The notes: generated by a model from the sequence alone, not told the origin. Positions 35,920 through 45,353 are shown, numbered from the stretch's first letter. The stretch: 64,000 nucleotides of DNA from Sporocytophaga myxococcoides DSM 11118 (GCF_000426725.1 NZ_AUFX01000005.1:530164-594163); one strand, 5' to 3'. Numbers and translations are program-made.

Positions 35920-37803
35920 TTATTGGTTTTGACTACTATACCAATTATTATCTATCAGTCCGTTATTAAAGTACTGCACATAGGCTTTTAACACCGACTC
36001 CAGTTTTTTCTGTTCAGGTACTTCCGGGATATGAGTGATGGTACGAGGAGGATCTATTTTAAAACACTGACATTTGTTTTCCTGATTTAAAGATAGATAC
36101 ATATCTTTTTTTATCAGATTATAGGAGCCGTTCGAAAAGGTCAGGGCATAGCCTTCTTCTTTTTTTGAGAATATAGAAGTCCCAAAATAATTGCTTTTAG
36201 GATTATCAATATTCAGAAAGTCAAGCACTGTAGGGAGGATGTCTGCATGCTGACAGATTCTCTCATCATCTGGCACTGTAATTTTTTTCGAAGGATGGAA
36301 TAAAATCATAGGTACATCAAATGCCCCAAGGTCGTTCGAATATTCAGGCTTTGATGACATCTGAGTATGATCGGCTGTAATAATAAACAAGGTATTGGAA
36401 TACCAAGGTTGTTTTTTAGCAGTTTCAAAAAACTTTCTTAATGAATTGTCTGAATAAGCAACACATTCATGAATCGGAAGATCTCCTTTGGGAAACTTAC
36501 CTTTATACTGCTCCGGAATAGTATAAGGCGGATGTGAGCTTAGCGTAAAGAGGCCTGTGGCAAAAGGTTGCTTAAAGGTACTGAGTTTATTCGCAAAAAA
36601 CTGAAGGAATGGTTCATCAAATATTCCCCAGTTTCCGTCAAAATCTTTATCCGGATCGGGATATTCGTTTTTGCCATAGTATTCCTCAAATCCTGCATTG
36701 TGAGCAAATACATCAAATCCCATGGTCCCGTTTTTACCTCCGTGGAAAAAACTGGTATGATACCCTTCTTTTTGAAGGATATTTCCGAGCCCCACAACTT
36801 CATTTGTCTGATATGCCGAAGTTATGTATGGCTCACTCATTAAAGAAGGTATAGACGCCATTATACTTGGTAGTGCTTCAATGGAAGTTCGACCATTGGC
36901 ATAAGCATTTTTCATCCATACACCCTGGTGAGCAAGGGAGTCAAGAAATGGAGTAAAGCCTTTATAATTATTTCCAAGTCCTGTATATTCAGATCCGAAG
37001 CTTTCACAAATCAGAATTACTACGTTTTCTTTTTCTTTGGTTGAAACGGCTTTCTTTACATTGAACTTTTTAATAAGATTTATTAATTCAGATTGACTTG
37101 AAAAGAAGTTAACTCTCTGAACAGGCTGAATATTTGATGTTGCTATCAGGGAAAAAGGAGTATTTAATACAAGGTTTCCTAAAATATTAGGATTTAATGT
37201 AAAGGCATGATTTGGTCTCAAAGGTTTTAGCTGCAAACCTCCACGAATGATTAATATATTGGATGCCAGAAAACCGATCAATAAAGGGGCTGCAAAATAT
37301 AGTTTCAGCCGGATGTTCATTGAACTCTTTGGTTTTGGATACAACCAGGCAATAACTGCAATGAGAATTATTCCTACAAGCAGTACTGGCCAGTAATTCA
37401 ACGCCAGTTGTGGCCCCTGATCTAAGATGTCTTTTTGTAAACCCGCAAGGTGCTCGAATGTAGACCTTTTTCCCGTAAACCTGAAGAACTCAATGTCTAC
37501 AAGGTTAACGAAAAGGAGAGGTGTATTAACAACCAGAAATAGAATCTTAAGAAATTTCTGATATTCCGCCTTTGTAATGAATGTTACAGGAATCAGTGAC
37601 AGCAAGGTGAATGGCAGGTTAACCATAAATATGACAGAAAGGTCAAACCTGATACCTGAAAGGAAGGCCTCAAATACTGAAGTAACAGATGCTTCTCTGA
37701 AATATGAGTAGTTATAAACAAAGAAACAAACTCTGCAAAGTGTATAAATGAGGGTTAAGAGTCCCAGTCTTTTTAGAAGTATTTTATATTGAGTTAAATT
37801 CAT
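35920..37803 (-). CDS. LTA synthase-like sulfatase-superfamily phosphotransferase
   Basis: A 627-residue protein with five N-terminal membrane segments (to about 210) and an extracytoplasmic alkaline phosphatase-superfamily domain. LICESFGSEYTG gives the first metal ligand, ANGRTSIEALPSIMASIPSL holds the nucleophile Thr, FFHGGKNGTMGFD and LSSHPPYTIPEQY follow, and TADHTQ holds the final Asp-His. Relatives transfer phosphoglycerol or phosphoethanolamine to cell-surface polymers. As this is a Gram-negative lineage, lipoteichoic acid is not the product; LPS, exopolysaccharide or a phospho-lipid modification is more likely. It is 4 bases downstream of the CPBP protease gene, in one operon. Confidence 0.88.
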   Translation of the reverse strand: MNLTQYKILLKRLGLLTLIYTLCRVCFFVYNYSYFREASVTSVFEAFLSGIRFDLSVIFMVNLPFTLLSLIPVTFITKAEYQKFLKILFLVVNTPLLFVNLVDIEFFRFTGKRSTFEHLAGLQKDILDQGPQLALNYWPVLLVGIILIAVIAWLYPKPKSSMNIRLKLYFAAPLLIGFLASNILIIRGGLQLKPLRPNHAFTLNPNILGNLVLNTPFSLIATSNIQPVQRVNFFSSQSELINLIKKFNVKKAVSTKEKENVVILICESFGSEYTGLGNNYKGFTPFLDSLAHQGVWMKNAYANGRTSIEALPSIMASIPSLMSEPYITSAYQTNEVVGLGNILQKEGYHTSFFHGGKNGTMGFDVFAHNAGFEEYYGKNEYPDPDKDFDGNWGIFDEPFLQFFANKLSTFKQPFATGLFTLSSHPPYTIPEQYKGKFPKGDLPIHECVAYSDNSLRKFFETAKKQPWYSNTLFIITADHTQMSSKPEYSNDLGAFDVPMILFHPSKKITVPDDERICQHADILPTVLDFLNIDNPKSNYFGTSIFSKKEEGYALTFSNGSYNLIKKDMYLSLNQENKCQCFKIDPPRTITHIPEVPEQKKLESVLKAYVQYFNNGLIDNNWYSSQNQ

Positions 37804-37807
37804 TTTT

Positions 37808-38689
37808 CTAGAAATGATTTTTTAACAGGTGTTGTATTATTGCGAACAGATCCATCAGATAAGCAATGCCCAGGTGAATCAGTAATCCTCCCCAGATAGA
37901 TCTGCTATAGTAAGTAATAATTCCTAAAATTGTACCTCCGAAAATAGATCCAACAGCTTCTCCCAAGGGCTTTCCGAAATGAAGGTAGCAATACAAAGCA
38001 ACCATAATGAATACGGCCCCTTTGTCCAGGTATTTGATCATTGCCAACACCAGGAATCCTCTGAACAAAAATTCTATAGATAAAAATCCCATCCCATAGA
38101 ATATTTCATGGATCCCAAAGGTTGCCCAATAAGGCCATCCAAGATAATTTTCCGCTAAGCCGGGCTTGTATTCTGGATAATAATTCAGAAAATCCTGCTG
38201 AAATGATGCCCAGAGAATAAAAGGAGACATGAATAGGAGAAGCCATAAATAAGGCTTCAAGTTCAGGGAGTTTTTCTGAAATCCGTATAGAGGAATATTT
38301 TTCCGATCTACCCAATACCAATAACAAAGGATAGGGATGATGATAATGGAAGAACTTATAAGTTCCGAAATAAAGGAAGAGATGAACTGACTGATTTCAA
38401 TTGGAATTTCAGTTCTGAGCCAGTCACGGTATAAATAAAAAGATGTTTCACTAAATATTAAAATTAGTATGACAAATAGTATTGTAAACCAATAGGATTG
38501 AGAATATAAATGTAGTTTTCTATCATAAAAATAAGCATAGGCCAGAGAAAGAAATAATAATGGTACTGAATAAAAAAGAAACAGATATACATTATATATT
38601 TTCTGCCCCGCATATTTTTCCAGAATTGAGTTTTCAAAATCAAGGGTGTAGTTAAAAGTCAGACTGGCTCCCAAAAATAGAACAAGCAC
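37808..38689 (-). CDS. CPBP family intramembrane metalloprotease-like protein
   Basis: A multi-pass membrane protein with the CPBP (CAAX protease/bacteriocin-processing) core near the C-terminus: GIHEIFYGMGFLSIEFLFRGFLV (Glu and Arg of motif 1), YCYLHFGKP (motif 2 His) and LLIHLGIAYLMD (motif 3 His). The GTG at 38689 yields 293 residues, but the coding-like frame continues upstream without an ATG, GTG or TTG to the TAG at 38774-38776 (IKRIRAIRQIIKYQKAFFQEEF). The true start may therefore be a rare codon just after the alanine dehydrogenase stop. It is transcribed with the downstream phosphotransferase gene. Confidence 0.78.
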   Translation of the reverse strand: MLVLFLGASLTFNYTLDFENSILEKYAGQKIYNVYLFLFYSVPLLFLSLAYAYFYDRKLHLYSQSYWFTILFVILILIFSETSFYLYRDWLRTEIPIEISQFISSFISELISSSIIIIPILCYWYWVDRKNIPLYGFQKNSLNLKPYLWLLLFMSPFILWASFQQDFLNYYPEYKPGLAENYLGWPYWATFGIHEIFYGMGFLSIEFLFRGFLVLAMIKYLDKGAVFIMVALYCYLHFGKPLGEAVGSIFGGTILGIITYYSRSIWGGLLIHLGIAYLMDLFAIIQHLLKNHF

Positions 38690-38768
38690 CAGGAAAAATT
38701 TCAGATTGAATTCTTCCTGGAAAAATGCTTTTTGATATTTTATGATTTGTCTGATGGCCCTGATTCTT

Positions 38769-39881
38769 TTAATCTAAATATTGCTCGACTTCAGAATAGG
38801 GCAAATCAAATGCTTCTGAAATTTTTTTATAAACTATTTGTCCGTTAACCACATTTAGGCCCAGTTTCAATTCTTGATTTTCTCTGCAAGCTTTTTGCCA
38901 TCCTTTTGATGCAATTTGACATACATATGGAAAGGTTACATTAGTCAAAGCAAGGGTAGAGGTGAATGGAACCGCTCCTGGCATATTTGCAACACAATAG
39001 TGAACAATACCATCTACGACATACGTTGGATTTTCATGTGTTGTAGGTTTACAGGTTTCAATACATCCTCCTTGATCTACAGCTACATCTACCAGGACTG
39101 TTCCTGGCTTCATAGTTTTTAGCATTTCTCTGGAAATAAGTATGGGCGCTTTGGCGCCTGGTACCAAGATAGCTCCGATTATCAGATCTGCTGTCTTTAC
39201 TGCTTCATTAACATTGCTTTGGCTGCTGAATAAAGTAGTTACATTGGCTGGCATAATATCATCCAACTGCCTTAGTCTGGTGAGATTGATATCCATTATC
39301 GTTACACGGGCACCGAGACCGGCAGCCATCTTGGCTGCATTTGCTCCAACGATACCAGCTCCAAGTATTACAACGTTTGCAGGAGGAACACCAGGTACAC
39401 CTCCCAGTAGTATTCCTCTTCCTTTGTTATGTTTTTCAAGATAATTTGCCCCCTTCTGAACAGCCATTCTCCCGGCAACTTCTGACATGGGAACTAAAAG
39501 TGGCAGTGATCGATCTGATTTTTCTACTGTTTCATAGGAAATACAAACAGCTCCTGATTTGACCATTGCTTCTGTAAGCTGTCGCGATGATGCAAAATGA
39601 AAATAGGTAAATATAGTTTGGCCTTTTCTGATCAGTGCATATTCTTTTTCAAGGGGTTCTTTTACTTTAACCACCAGGTCAGCTTCGCGATAGACATCGG
39701 AAGCCTCACAAATATGTACTCCTGCATTTTTGTATTCATCATCCGAAAATCCTGAACCCTCACCGGCTTTTGTCTCTACAATCAGTTTATGACCTGTTTT
39801 TACGAGGTCCGCACAATGTGCAGGAGTTAGGCCTACACGATTTTCAAGTGTTTTTATTTCTTTTGGAACTCCTATGACCAT
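38769..39881 (-). CDS. ald: Alanine dehydrogenase
   Basis: The start is placed at ATG 39881 (MVIGVPKEIKTLENRVGLTP), giving the usual 370 residues; the frame is open 17 codons further upstream but without family similarity. Motifs include the N-terminal pyruvate-binding KEIK...NRVGLTP, the FTYFHFA strand and the NAD-binding VVILGAGIVGANAAKMAAGLGARVTIMD. It interconverts alanine and pyruvate plus ammonia with NAD. The downstream CPBP and phosphotransferase genes follow closely on the same strand and may be co-transcribed. A hairpin just upstream belongs to the preceding DUF1573 gene. Confidence 0.93.
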   Translation of the reverse strand: MVIGVPKEIKTLENRVGLTPAHCADLVKTGHKLIVETKAGEGSGFSDDEYKNAGVHICEASDVYREADLVVKVKEPLEKEYALIRKGQTIFTYFHFASSRQLTEAMVKSGAVCISYETVEKSDRSLPLLVPMSEVAGRMAVQKGANYLEKHNKGRGILLGGVPGVPPANVVILGAGIVGANAAKMAAGLGARVTIMDINLTRLRQLDDIMPANVTTLFSSQSNVNEAVKTADLIIGAILVPGAKAPILISREMLKTMKPGTVLVDVAVDQGGCIETCKPTTHENPTYVVDGIVHYCVANMPGAVPFTSTLALTNVTFPYVCQIASKGWQKACRENQELKLGLNVVNGQIVYKKISEAFDLPYSEVEQYLD

Positions 39882-39920
39882 GGTAAATTCGTTTTTGCAA
39901 ATATAATTAAGAGTATATAA

Positions 39921-39954
39921 AACAAAAGCCAACGAAATATCGCTGGCTTTTGTT
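39921..39954 (-). terminator. Terminator after DUF1573 gene
   Basis: The arms AACAAAAGCCA/TGGCTTTTGTT pair perfectly around a 12-base loop, with A/T runs on both sides. It separates the DUF1573 gene from ald. Confidence 0.75.
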
Positions 39955-39985
39955 TTTTCCTTACGGTATAGACCCTTACAGGTTT

Positions 39986-40771
39986 TTATTTTCCAAAAGG
40001 AACAGTATTTTTCTCTTCTTTCAATGGAGTAGGAGCTGAAAGACTTTCAACCACTTCACCTGAAAGGGTTACAGAAACATAAGGATTACTTGGATCGTTT
40101 GTGAAAATTGATACAATATCAGAGTTTTTTCCGTCAAAAGTTGGGTTGTAAGTTAGTTCAAGAACGGCAGACTTTCCAGGTGCAATGGTATCAGAAGCAA
40201 GCGTATGGCTTATGCAGCTGCATGCTGACTGAAAAGATGATAATGCCAGTGGAGATTTTCCTGTATTTTTAACAGTGAATTTTTGAGCTACTTTTTGTCC
40301 ACGCTCGATTTTTCCAAAGCTGTGAGTGTTTTTGTCTATGGAAAATTTTGGAGCAGCTTTTAGTTCTTTTGGAGTTAATGCTGGTTTTGGCTCCTCTTTT
40401 TTTACAACTATACCTTTGATGTAAACGACTTTGGAACCTTCCGAAGCATTAGAGGTAATAGTAATGCTTTTGTTGAAAACACCTATCCTACCGGTGCTAT
40501 TGTAGGAAGCTTTAATTGAACCTTTACCCCCAGGAGGAATTGGGTCTTTTGTCCAGGAAGGAGTAGTACATCCGCAAGATGCTCTCACGTCTGTTAATAC
40601 AATCGGTGCATCTCCTGAGTTATCAAACTGAAATTCATATTCAGCCTGAACGCCTTCTTCCACGATACCAAAATCGTGTTTGTCTTCACTGGTAAATTTA
40701 AAAGCACCTTGTGCAAAAGCTCCTAGTGTCAGGAAAGAAAGGAAAGCTACAGAGGCAATTCTTTTTATCAT
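39986..40771 (-). CDS. DUF1573 domain periplasmic/surface protein
   Basis: The start is the ATG at 40771, directly before a signal peptide (MIKRIASVAFLSFLTLGAFAQ); the open frame upstream to 40822 is not signal-like. The product is 261 residues with two tandem DUF1573 (ASPM/SPD2-Hydin-like) beta-sandwich repeats. Each has the HDFG/HSFG...EFxFxNxG start and a later CGCTTPSW or CSCISH cysteine pair, with PIPPGGKGSIKASYN and TIAPGKSAVLELTYN segments. The function is unknown; the family is abundant in Bacteroidota envelopes. It is monocistronic. Confidence 0.88.
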   Translation of the reverse strand: MIKRIASVAFLSFLTLGAFAQGAFKFTSEDKHDFGIVEEGVQAEYEFQFDNSGDAPIVLTDVRASCGCTTPSWTKDPIPPGGKGSIKASYNSTGRIGVFNKSITITSNASEGSKVVYIKGIVVKKEEPKPALTPKELKAAPKFSIDKNTHSFGKIERGQKVAQKFTVKNTGKSPLALSSFQSACSCISHTLASDTIAPGKSAVLELTYNPTFDGKNSDIVSIFTNDPSNPYVSVTLSGEVVESLSAPTPLKEEKNTVPFGK

Positions 40772-40995
40772 TGGTTTATTCAATTTTAGATTAATCTGAA
40801 AAAATATATTTAGACCGTCCAAATATAAGTATTATGTGACAATTTTAATACCGATTTTTTATGTAGGAATATTTTATTTGACACGGAGTTTTTTCTGAAT
40901 TTGTATTTTATTAGAAAATAATATATTTAATCGCAGTTTAACTATAAGAATAACAGTATGGTATAAATTAAAAAAGGTGTCCGTCGATTTCTTAA

Positions 40996-41027
40996 TTTGA
41001 TAGGTTAGTCCTTTTTATCTATTTTTG
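40996..41027 (+). promoter_or_regulatory. Predicted promoter of the fused E1 gene
   Basis: TTTG at 40996-40999 and TATTTTTG at 41020-41027, 20 bases apart, match the Bacteroidota consensus. They lie 53 bases before the GTG start. The rest of 40772-40995 has no visible feature. Confidence 0.6.
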
Positions 41028-41080
41028 AACTTTAACGTAAGTTATTATATTAATTTAATTAGAAATATACTGTTTTTATA

Positions 41081-43486
41081 GTGAGCACCCAGGAAACCAT
41101 AAATGACCTTACTTTAACCAAGGAGGAAATTCTTAATGATTACAGAATACTCTGTGAAAGTCGTCAGGCAAGTATTCTGGGTAGAAAAGAAGTTTTTGCT
41201 GGTAAGGCTAAATTTGGAATTTTCGGAACCGGAAAAGAATTGGCACAAATTGCCATGGCTAAATATTTCAGGTTTGGAGATTTCCGCTCAGGATATTATA
41301 GAGATCAGACTTTTATGATGGCTATAGATGAACTGAGTCTTGAGCAATATTACGCTCAACTTTATGCTCATACAGACATTGTTGCAGATCCTGCATCGGG
41401 AGGTCGACTTATGATTGGGCATTATGCCACCAGAAGTCTTGATAACAATGGCCACTGGAATGATCTCACCAAAATAAAAAATTCAAGTCCGGATATTTCA
41501 CCTACAGGAGCCCAAATGCCGAGGCTTGTGGGGCTTGCCTATGCTTCAAAATTGTACAGGCTAAATCCGGAACTTAAAGATATAAAAGGATTTTCAAACA
41601 ATGGGAACGAAGTAGCATTCGGAACCATAGGAAATGCAGCCACAGCTGAAGGTATTTTCTTCGAAGCTATCAATGCCGCCGGAGTGCTGCAAATACCAAT
41701 GGTAGTTTCCATCTGGGATGATGGCTATGGTATTTCTGTACCTCAGGAATATCAGACCACTAAAGTCGATATCTCTAAAATGTTTGAAGGTTTCAAAAGG
41801 ACTGAATCAGAAAGAGGTATTGAGATATTTAAGGTAAAAGGCTGGAATTATGAAGAGTTATGCCGTACTTATAGAGATGCTGCTCAGCTTGCGAGGGAGC
41901 ATCATGTGCCTTCATTGGTTCACGTGGAAGAATTGGCTCAGCCTCTAGGCCATTCTACATCTGGTTCTCACGAAAGATATAAATCAAAAGAAAGACTGGC
42001 CTGGGAAGAGGAATTTGATTGCAATAAGAAATTTAAGGAGTGGATTCTTGAAAATTCAGTTGCTACCCTTCAGGAATTAAAAGATATAGAAGATATCGCT
42101 TTTGAAAAGGTAAAAAGAGCTCGCCAAAGTGCCTGGAACAGTTTTGTTGATTCCATGAAAGGGGATTTGGATGAAGCCCTTGCTTTAATTTATGAGGCAT
42201 CTTCTCAAAGCACTCAAAAAGATGCCCTTCTTTCAATAAAAAATTCGCTTGAAAAAACACTGAATCCAATCAGAAGTGATGCGGTTAAAGCAGTAAAAAA
42301 AGCTTTAAAAGTACTTAGGTTTGAAGAAATTCCTGCTAGAACCAAATTGATTGCATGGGTTGAAAGGACATCAGAGGAAAATTTTCAAAGATATAGTTCT
42401 CACATTTTTAGTCATTCGGACCAGGCAGCGCTTAAAGTAAAAGAAATTAAACCTGAATATAAAGAAGACAGCCCGTTTGTGGATGGAAGAGAAGTTCTTC
42501 AGGCGAATTTTGAAGCCCTACTTCTAAAAGATCCCCGCATTTTTGCCTTTGGTGAAGATGTAGGTATGATTGGTGACGTAAATCAGGGTTTTGCAGGTTT
42601 ACAGGAGAAGTTTGGAACTTTGAGAATTATGGATACAGGTATCCGAGAAACCTCAATTATTGGTCAGGGATTAGGCGCGGCCATGAGAGGATTGAGGCCA
42701 ATTGCTGAAATTCAGTACCTGGATTATTTGCTATTTGCTATACAAACACTTTCTGATGATCTGGCTACTCTCCATTATAGAACAGTAGGAGGACAAAAAG
42801 CCCCAATGATTATCAGAACCAGAGGACACAGGCTTGAAGGTGTATGGCATTCCGGGTCTCCCATTAGCATGATTCTGGGAAGTTTAAGAGGTGTTTATCT
42901 GCTTGTCCCCAGAAATATGACGCAAGCAGCAGGTTTTTACAATACAATGTTAAAGTCAGATGATCCGGCTTTAATTATAGAAACGTTGAATGGTTACCGA
43001 TTGAAGGAAAAAATGCCTTCAAATCTTGCTGAATTCACAGTTCCATTGGGTGTTCCGGAAGTGTTGAAAGAAGGAAGTGATGTTACTATTGTAACCTATG
43101 GAGCAATGTGTAAGATTTCTCTGGATGCAGCGGCACAACTGGAAGAAATGGGTATATCCGCAGAGGTGATAGACGTACAAAGCCTGATGCCATTTGATAT
43201 TCATCACTTTATTGCTAAGTCTGTTAAAAAAACAAATCGGGTGATATTTACAGATGAAGATGTACCGGGAGGAGGAACTGCTTTTATGATGAAGGAGGTA
43301 CTTGAAACGCAAAAGGCTTATCAATGGCTTGATTCAGCTCCAAGAACCCTGCCTGCCAAAGAACATCGTCCGGCTTATTCAAGTGATGGAGACTATTTCT
43401 CCAAACCTAATGCGGAAGAACTGGTGGATCTTGTATATGAGATGATGAATGAAGCAGATCCGGTTAAATATCCTTCATTATATTAA
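41081..43486 (+). CDS. Fused alpha-beta E1 of a branched-chain 2-oxoacid (or related) dehydrogenase
   Basis: An 801-residue fusion, starting at GTG. The N-terminal alpha-like half (1-380) has FRSGYYRDQTFM, GGRLMIGHYATRS and the thiamine diphosphate site FGTIGNAATAEGIFFEA...WDDGYGISVP. The C-terminal beta-like half (about 455-801) starts VDGREVLQANFEALLLKDPRIFAFGEDVG, with TGIRETSIIGQGLGAAMRG and MTQAAGFYNTMLKSDDPALIIE. The enzyme decarboxylates a 2-oxo acid and passes the acyl group to lipoyl-E2. Branched-chain oxoacids are the likeliest substrates in this phylum. No E2 or E3 gene is adjacent. The two halves are separate genes in many bacteria. Confidence 0.9.
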   Translation: MSTQETINDLTLTKEEILNDYRILCESRQASILGRKEVFAGKAKFGIFGTGKELAQIAMAKYFRFGDFRSGYYRDQTFMMAIDELSLEQYYAQLYAHTDIVADPASGGRLMIGHYATRSLDNNGHWNDLTKIKNSSPDISPTGAQMPRLVGLAYASKLYRLNPELKDIKGFSNNGNEVAFGTIGNAATAEGIFFEAINAAGVLQIPMVVSIWDDGYGISVPQEYQTTKVDISKMFEGFKRTESERGIEIFKVKGWNYEELCRTYRDAAQLAREHHVPSLVHVEELAQPLGHSTSGSHERYKSKERLAWEEEFDCNKKFKEWILENSVATLQELKDIEDIAFEKVKRARQSAWNSFVDSMKGDLDEALALIYEASSQSTQKDALLSIKNSLEKTLNPIRSDAVKAVKKALKVLRFEEIPARTKLIAWVERTSEENFQRYSSHIFSHSDQAALKVKEIKPEYKEDSPFVDGREVLQANFEALLLKDPRIFAFGEDVGMIGDVNQGFAGLQEKFGTLRIMDTGIRETSIIGQGLGAAMRGLRPIAEIQYLDYLLFAIQTLSDDLATLHYRTVGGQKAPMIIRTRGHRLEGVWHSGSPISMILGSLRGVYLLVPRNMTQAAGFYNTMLKSDDPALIIETLNGYRLKEKMPSNLAEFTVPLGVPEVLKEGSDVTIVTYGAMCKISLDAAAQLEEMGISAEVIDVQSLMPFDIHHFIAKSVKKTNRVIFTDEDVPGGGTAFMMKEVLETQKAYQWLDSAPRTLPAKEHRPAYSSDGDYFSKPNAEELVDLVYEMMNEADPVKYPSLY

Positions 43487-43490
43487 TGAA

Positions 43491-44003
43491 TCATTTGCGA
43501 CTTAGTTGAATAGGGGAGGTTTCGGTCCAGTTGCTGTAATTTCCATCTTCATCCCGGATTTTAATCCTAAACTTGTATGTTCCTGAAGGCAAATCCGGAA
43601 TTAGGTTAAAGACATTGGTGATGTTAGTTCCCTGGTTCAATACACCATCTATGGGCCCTTTTTTTCCAGTATTATTTAATGGAGGGAAACTGGAATTGAG
43701 AAAACTATATTCTGGATTCAGCTCGAAGCTATTAGTTGTTGTATTCAATATGTAGATTTCAGCAATAAAATTATGGGTTGCATTTTGCTCAATATTCCCC
43801 AGATTTCCATCGCCATCCTGAAAATTTATAGAAATTGAGAGAGAATCAATATAGGAACTACTGACAGGGTTATAAATATTAATTTTCTGGATCTTATTGA
43901 AGCTAATGGCAGGTACCTCTGAGTAATTTGGAGCTCTGTCGCAGGCAAATAACAGGCCCGTAATGAACAGAACAAGTGTGGTATATTTGAAAAGCAATTT
44001 CAC
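43491..44003 (-). CDS. Uncharacterised lipoprotein with beta-sandwich-like domain
   Basis: A 170-residue protein with a lipoprotein signal (lipobox LFAC, Cys21). It contains SISINFQDGDGNLGNIEQN and later KFRIKIRDEDGNYSNWTETSPI; two Asp/Gly-rich turns resemble Ca-binding or Ig-like loops. No catalytic motif is seen. Similar lipoproteins are common in Bacteroidota and have unknown function. It converges with the E1 gene 4 bases away and is divergent from the LuxE-like gene across 35 bases. Confidence 0.75.
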   Translation of the reverse strand: MKLLFKYTTLVLFITGLLFACDRAPNYSEVPAISFNKIQKINIYNPVSSSYIDSLSISINFQDGDGNLGNIEQNATHNFIAEIYILNTTTNSFELNPEYSFLNSSFPPLNNTGKKGPIDGVLNQGTNITNVFNLIPDLPSGTYKFRIKIRDEDGNYSNWTETSPIQLSRK

Positions 44004-44038
44004 TTTTTTACTATTTTAGATTCAATTTATTAATAATA

Positions 44039-45025
44039 ATGGACTTCAAAGAAAGTTTTAAAAAAGATTTATTCAATATATCCAATCAAAACTTTAACGA
44101 TAAGGCCATCCTTTTATTCAAATATCAGGCAAAACATAACCCGATTTATAAACAATATCTTGATCTTCTTGGAAAAGACCCCGACAAAGTCTCTTTAATT
44201 GAAGAAATCCCGTTTTTGCCGATTTTGTTTTTTAAGACTCAGGAAATAAAAACAGATATTTTTTCTGAAAAGCAGATTTTCTATAGCAGTGGCACTACCG
44301 GTTTGCAAACCAGTCGTCATTATGTAGCTGATCCTGAATTTTATTTGAAAAATTGCGAGGAGATTTTTAGAAAATTTTACGGCAATCTTTCTGATTTTAT
44401 CGTATTGGCTTTATTACCTTCTTATCAGCAGAATCCGGGATCTTCCCTGATTTATATGGTAAATCATTTTATCAAACAGTCTGGTAATTTACTTTCAGGC
44501 TTCGTTACCGAAAATACGCTTTTGGATAACCTTCAGAAATATAAAGAAAGCCCTGCAAGAAAATTATTGATAGGGGTTTCTTATGCTCTCTGGGATTTGG
44601 CTGAAAATGAACATCCCGATTTGTCAGATTTTATCGTTATGGAGACAGGCGGCATGAAGGGCAGAAGGGAGGAGCTGGTCCGGGATGAATTACATCAGAT
44701 TCTGAAAAGTGGTTTGAATATAAAAAATGTTCATTCAGAGTATGGGATGACAGAACTTTTATCTCAAGCTTACTCGGCAGGAAATGGTTTTTTTTTAGGT
44801 CCTGATTGGTTCAAAATCCTATTGCGGGATATCAATGATCCATTGACTATAGGATCGGGAAGATCGTCTGGTGGAATTAATATTATTGATTTAGCCAATG
44901 TAGATTCTTGTGCATTTATTGAAACTCAGGATCTTGGGAAAATTTCAGATGATAAAAACTTTGAGGTTCTTGGCAGGTTTGATAATTCCGATATTAGAGG
45001 ATGCAATTTGCTCTACTTGACCTAG
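44039..45025 (+). CDS. LuxE-like acyl-protein synthetase / AMP-forming enzyme
   Basis: A 328-residue protein resembling LuxE, the acyl-protein synthetase of fatty acid reductase, within the adenylate-forming superfamily. The P-loop-like FYSSGTTGLQTSRH lies at residues 82-94, VMETGGMKGRREELVRDELH follows, and HSEYGMTELLSQAYS is the adenylate-binding motif. GRFDNSDIRGCNLLYL ends the protein in the usual way. LuxC reductase and LuxD transferase are absent here, so it is not a luminescence gene; it probably activates a carboxylic acid for an unknown acceptor. It stands alone. Confidence 0.83.
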   Translation: MDFKESFKKDLFNISNQNFNDKAILLFKYQAKHNPIYKQYLDLLGKDPDKVSLIEEIPFLPILFFKTQEIKTDIFSEKQIFYSSGTTGLQTSRHYVADPEFYLKNCEEIFRKFYGNLSDFIVLALLPSYQQNPGSSLIYMVNHFIKQSGNLLSGFVTENTLLDNLQKYKESPARKLLIGVSYALWDLAENEHPDLSDFIVMETGGMKGRREELVRDELHQILKSGLNIKNVHSEYGMTELLSQAYSAGNGFFLGPDWFKILLRDINDPLTIGSGRSSGGINIIDLANVDSCAFIETQDLGKISDDKNFEVLGRFDNSDIRGCNLLYLT

Positions 45026-45146
45026 TCTTTGAAAAGTTCAAAATTAAATCGAAATGATTTAATTTTATTTGCTGTTTATTTTAATTATTGAAAATGAATA
45101 ATTAATTTTGTTAAGAATCAGGTACTAATTTAAAATTAAACACTTT

Positions 45147-45272
45147 ATGAAAAAGTATTCACTAGTTGTATTTTCTTTCGTGCTTTTGCTAGCTTCTGCT
45201 TGCGCAACACACAGAACTTGCCCGACCTACACTAAAGAAGTTAAAAAATCAGCTTCTGTAGCGAAAATTTAA
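45147..45272 (+). CDS. Tiny lipoprotein (41 residues)
   Basis: An ORF starting MKKYSLVVFSFVLLLASAC: a complete lipoprotein signal with Cys19 in the lipobox ASAC. The mature peptide is only 23 residues (CATHRTCPTYTKE, then a Lys/Ser-rich tail ending VAKI). The clear signal sequence and its own downstream terminator support it as a real gene. Function unknown. Confidence 0.68.
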   Translation: MKKYSLVVFSFVLLLASACATHRTCPTYTKEVKKSASVAKI

Positions 45273-45353
45273 TCTGGATTTTTTTAAAACGATTCTGACT
45301 TTATTTAAAGGGAATCATCGAGTTTAGATTTAGAAATATTCGGTTTTGTTGAT

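Noticed and set aside
44039..45025. Bioluminescence operon
   Set aside because: Only a LuxE-like gene is present; no luxA, luxB, luxC or luxD homologue lies in the window.
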